A DNA stretch of 37,023 bases from NCBI RefSeq assembly GCF_011421595.1, contig NZ_WTLH01000025.1:1-37023 (forward strand), given 5' to 3'. The translations under genes and the position numbers were made by a program. Of this stretch, positions 36,773 through 37,023 are shown in pieces. Under the pieces are notes generated by a model. The model made no database searches. It was not told the origin of the DNA and saw only the letters and a program-made list of their open reading frames with translations. This DNA comes from Streptomyces sp. YIM 98790 (lineage in GTDB: Bacteria; Actinomycetota; Actinomycetes; Streptomycetales; Streptomycetaceae). Within the stretch, counting starts at the first letter, position 1; every line of letters starts with the position of its first letter.

Positions 36773-37023
36773 ATGCATTGTCATGAGCGCGTCGAAGGCA
36801 GGAGCTGGGCGCTGCGCGTCCTGGCCCTGTTCACGGTGGCGATGGTCGGTCTGATCCCCTGGGCCGACTCCGCTTCCGCGCACGGGTCCATCGTCGACCC
36901 GGCATCCCGGAACTACAGCTGCTGGCAGCGCTGGGGCAGTGACCACCTCAACCCCAACATGCAGCAGCAGGACCCGATGTGCTGGCAGGCATGGCAGGAC
37001 AACCCCAACGCCATGTGGAACTG
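36773..37023 (+). CDS. AA10 lytic polysaccharide monooxygenase (5' part only)
   Basis: 83 codons are visible before the right edge. Residues 1-36 are a signal peptide (basic start, VLALFTVAMVGLIPWA, cleavage after ADSASA). The mature protein then begins with His37 (HGSIVDPASRNYSCW), the copper-binding histidine brace that defines AA10 enzymes. These oxidatively cleave chitin or cellulose outside the cell. The following aromatic and Cys residues (RNYSCWQRWG, DPMCWQAWQ) fit the family. The CebR operator upstream argues for cellulose rather than chitin as the relevant substrate (inference). GGAG lies ten bases before the ATG. The catalytic domain and any carbohydrate-binding module are outside the window. 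Confidence 0.9.
   Translation, partial: MHCHERVEGRSWALRVLALFTVAMVGLIPWADSASAHGSIVDPASRNYSCWQRWGSDHLNPNMQQQDPMCWQAWQDNPNAMWN

Overview
The window is about 72% G+C or higher by eye. Codon third positions are strongly G/C, GTG starts are frequent and TTA codons are almost absent. With a SARP regulator, a DUF397 gene, large secreted RHS proteins and a CebR-type operator, this points to Streptomyces or a close relative (inference from gene content; no 16S is present).

Layout. (1) 1-10.5 kb: a divergent pair of giant secreted proteins. Leftward is an RHS/YD-repeat protein with an embedded ricin-type lectin domain; its C-terminal end lies beyond the left edge. Rightward is a secreted protein with DNRLRE-like and FG-GAP/VCBS modules. 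The 613-base gap between them holds a good promoter with a Crp-like box. (2) 10.5-16.5 kb: a compact accessory locus with a small SARP activator, divergent from a 52-residue peptide ending in a Cys/Ser-rich tail, a transcript hairpin, a SagB-type flavin dehydrogenase, and a sensor kinase that is two whole kinases fused in tandem and carries a TTA codon. I regard this as a candidate RiPP locus and the best candidate for an undescribed system in the window. (3) 16.7-25.2 kb, all leftward: fadH-like reductase, PadR regulator, acyl-CoA dehydrogenase and a translationally coupled Sfp-type phosphopantetheinyl transferase, then an MMPL exporter. A perfect 22-bp palindrome sits in front of the first gene. 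(4) 25.3-30.6 kb: a TerC-family membrane protein behind a yybP-ykoY (Mn2+) riboswitch, a DUF397 gene with a decayed XRE regulator, a hypothetical protein and a large-subunit KatE catalase. (5) 30.8-36.6 kb: a GAF-SpoIIE-HATPase regulator lacking phosphatase metal ligands, a NarL-type two-component pair and a Cmx/CmrA-like MFS exporter. (6) Right edge: the start of an AA10 lytic polysaccharide monooxygenase behind a perfect CebR operator.

How the genes work together. In region 2 the gene order activator / precursor / hairpin / modifying enzyme is what a RiPP operon needs to make much peptide and little enzyme. No YcaO cyclodehydratase, leader peptidase or dedicated exporter is visible, so the modification is unknown. 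Region 3 looks like acyl-chain redox chemistry possibly on a carrier-protein-bound substrate, but no carrier protein is visible. Many proteins between 12 and 35 kb contain low-complexity inserts built from hexanucleotide-like repeats, an unusual regional trait.
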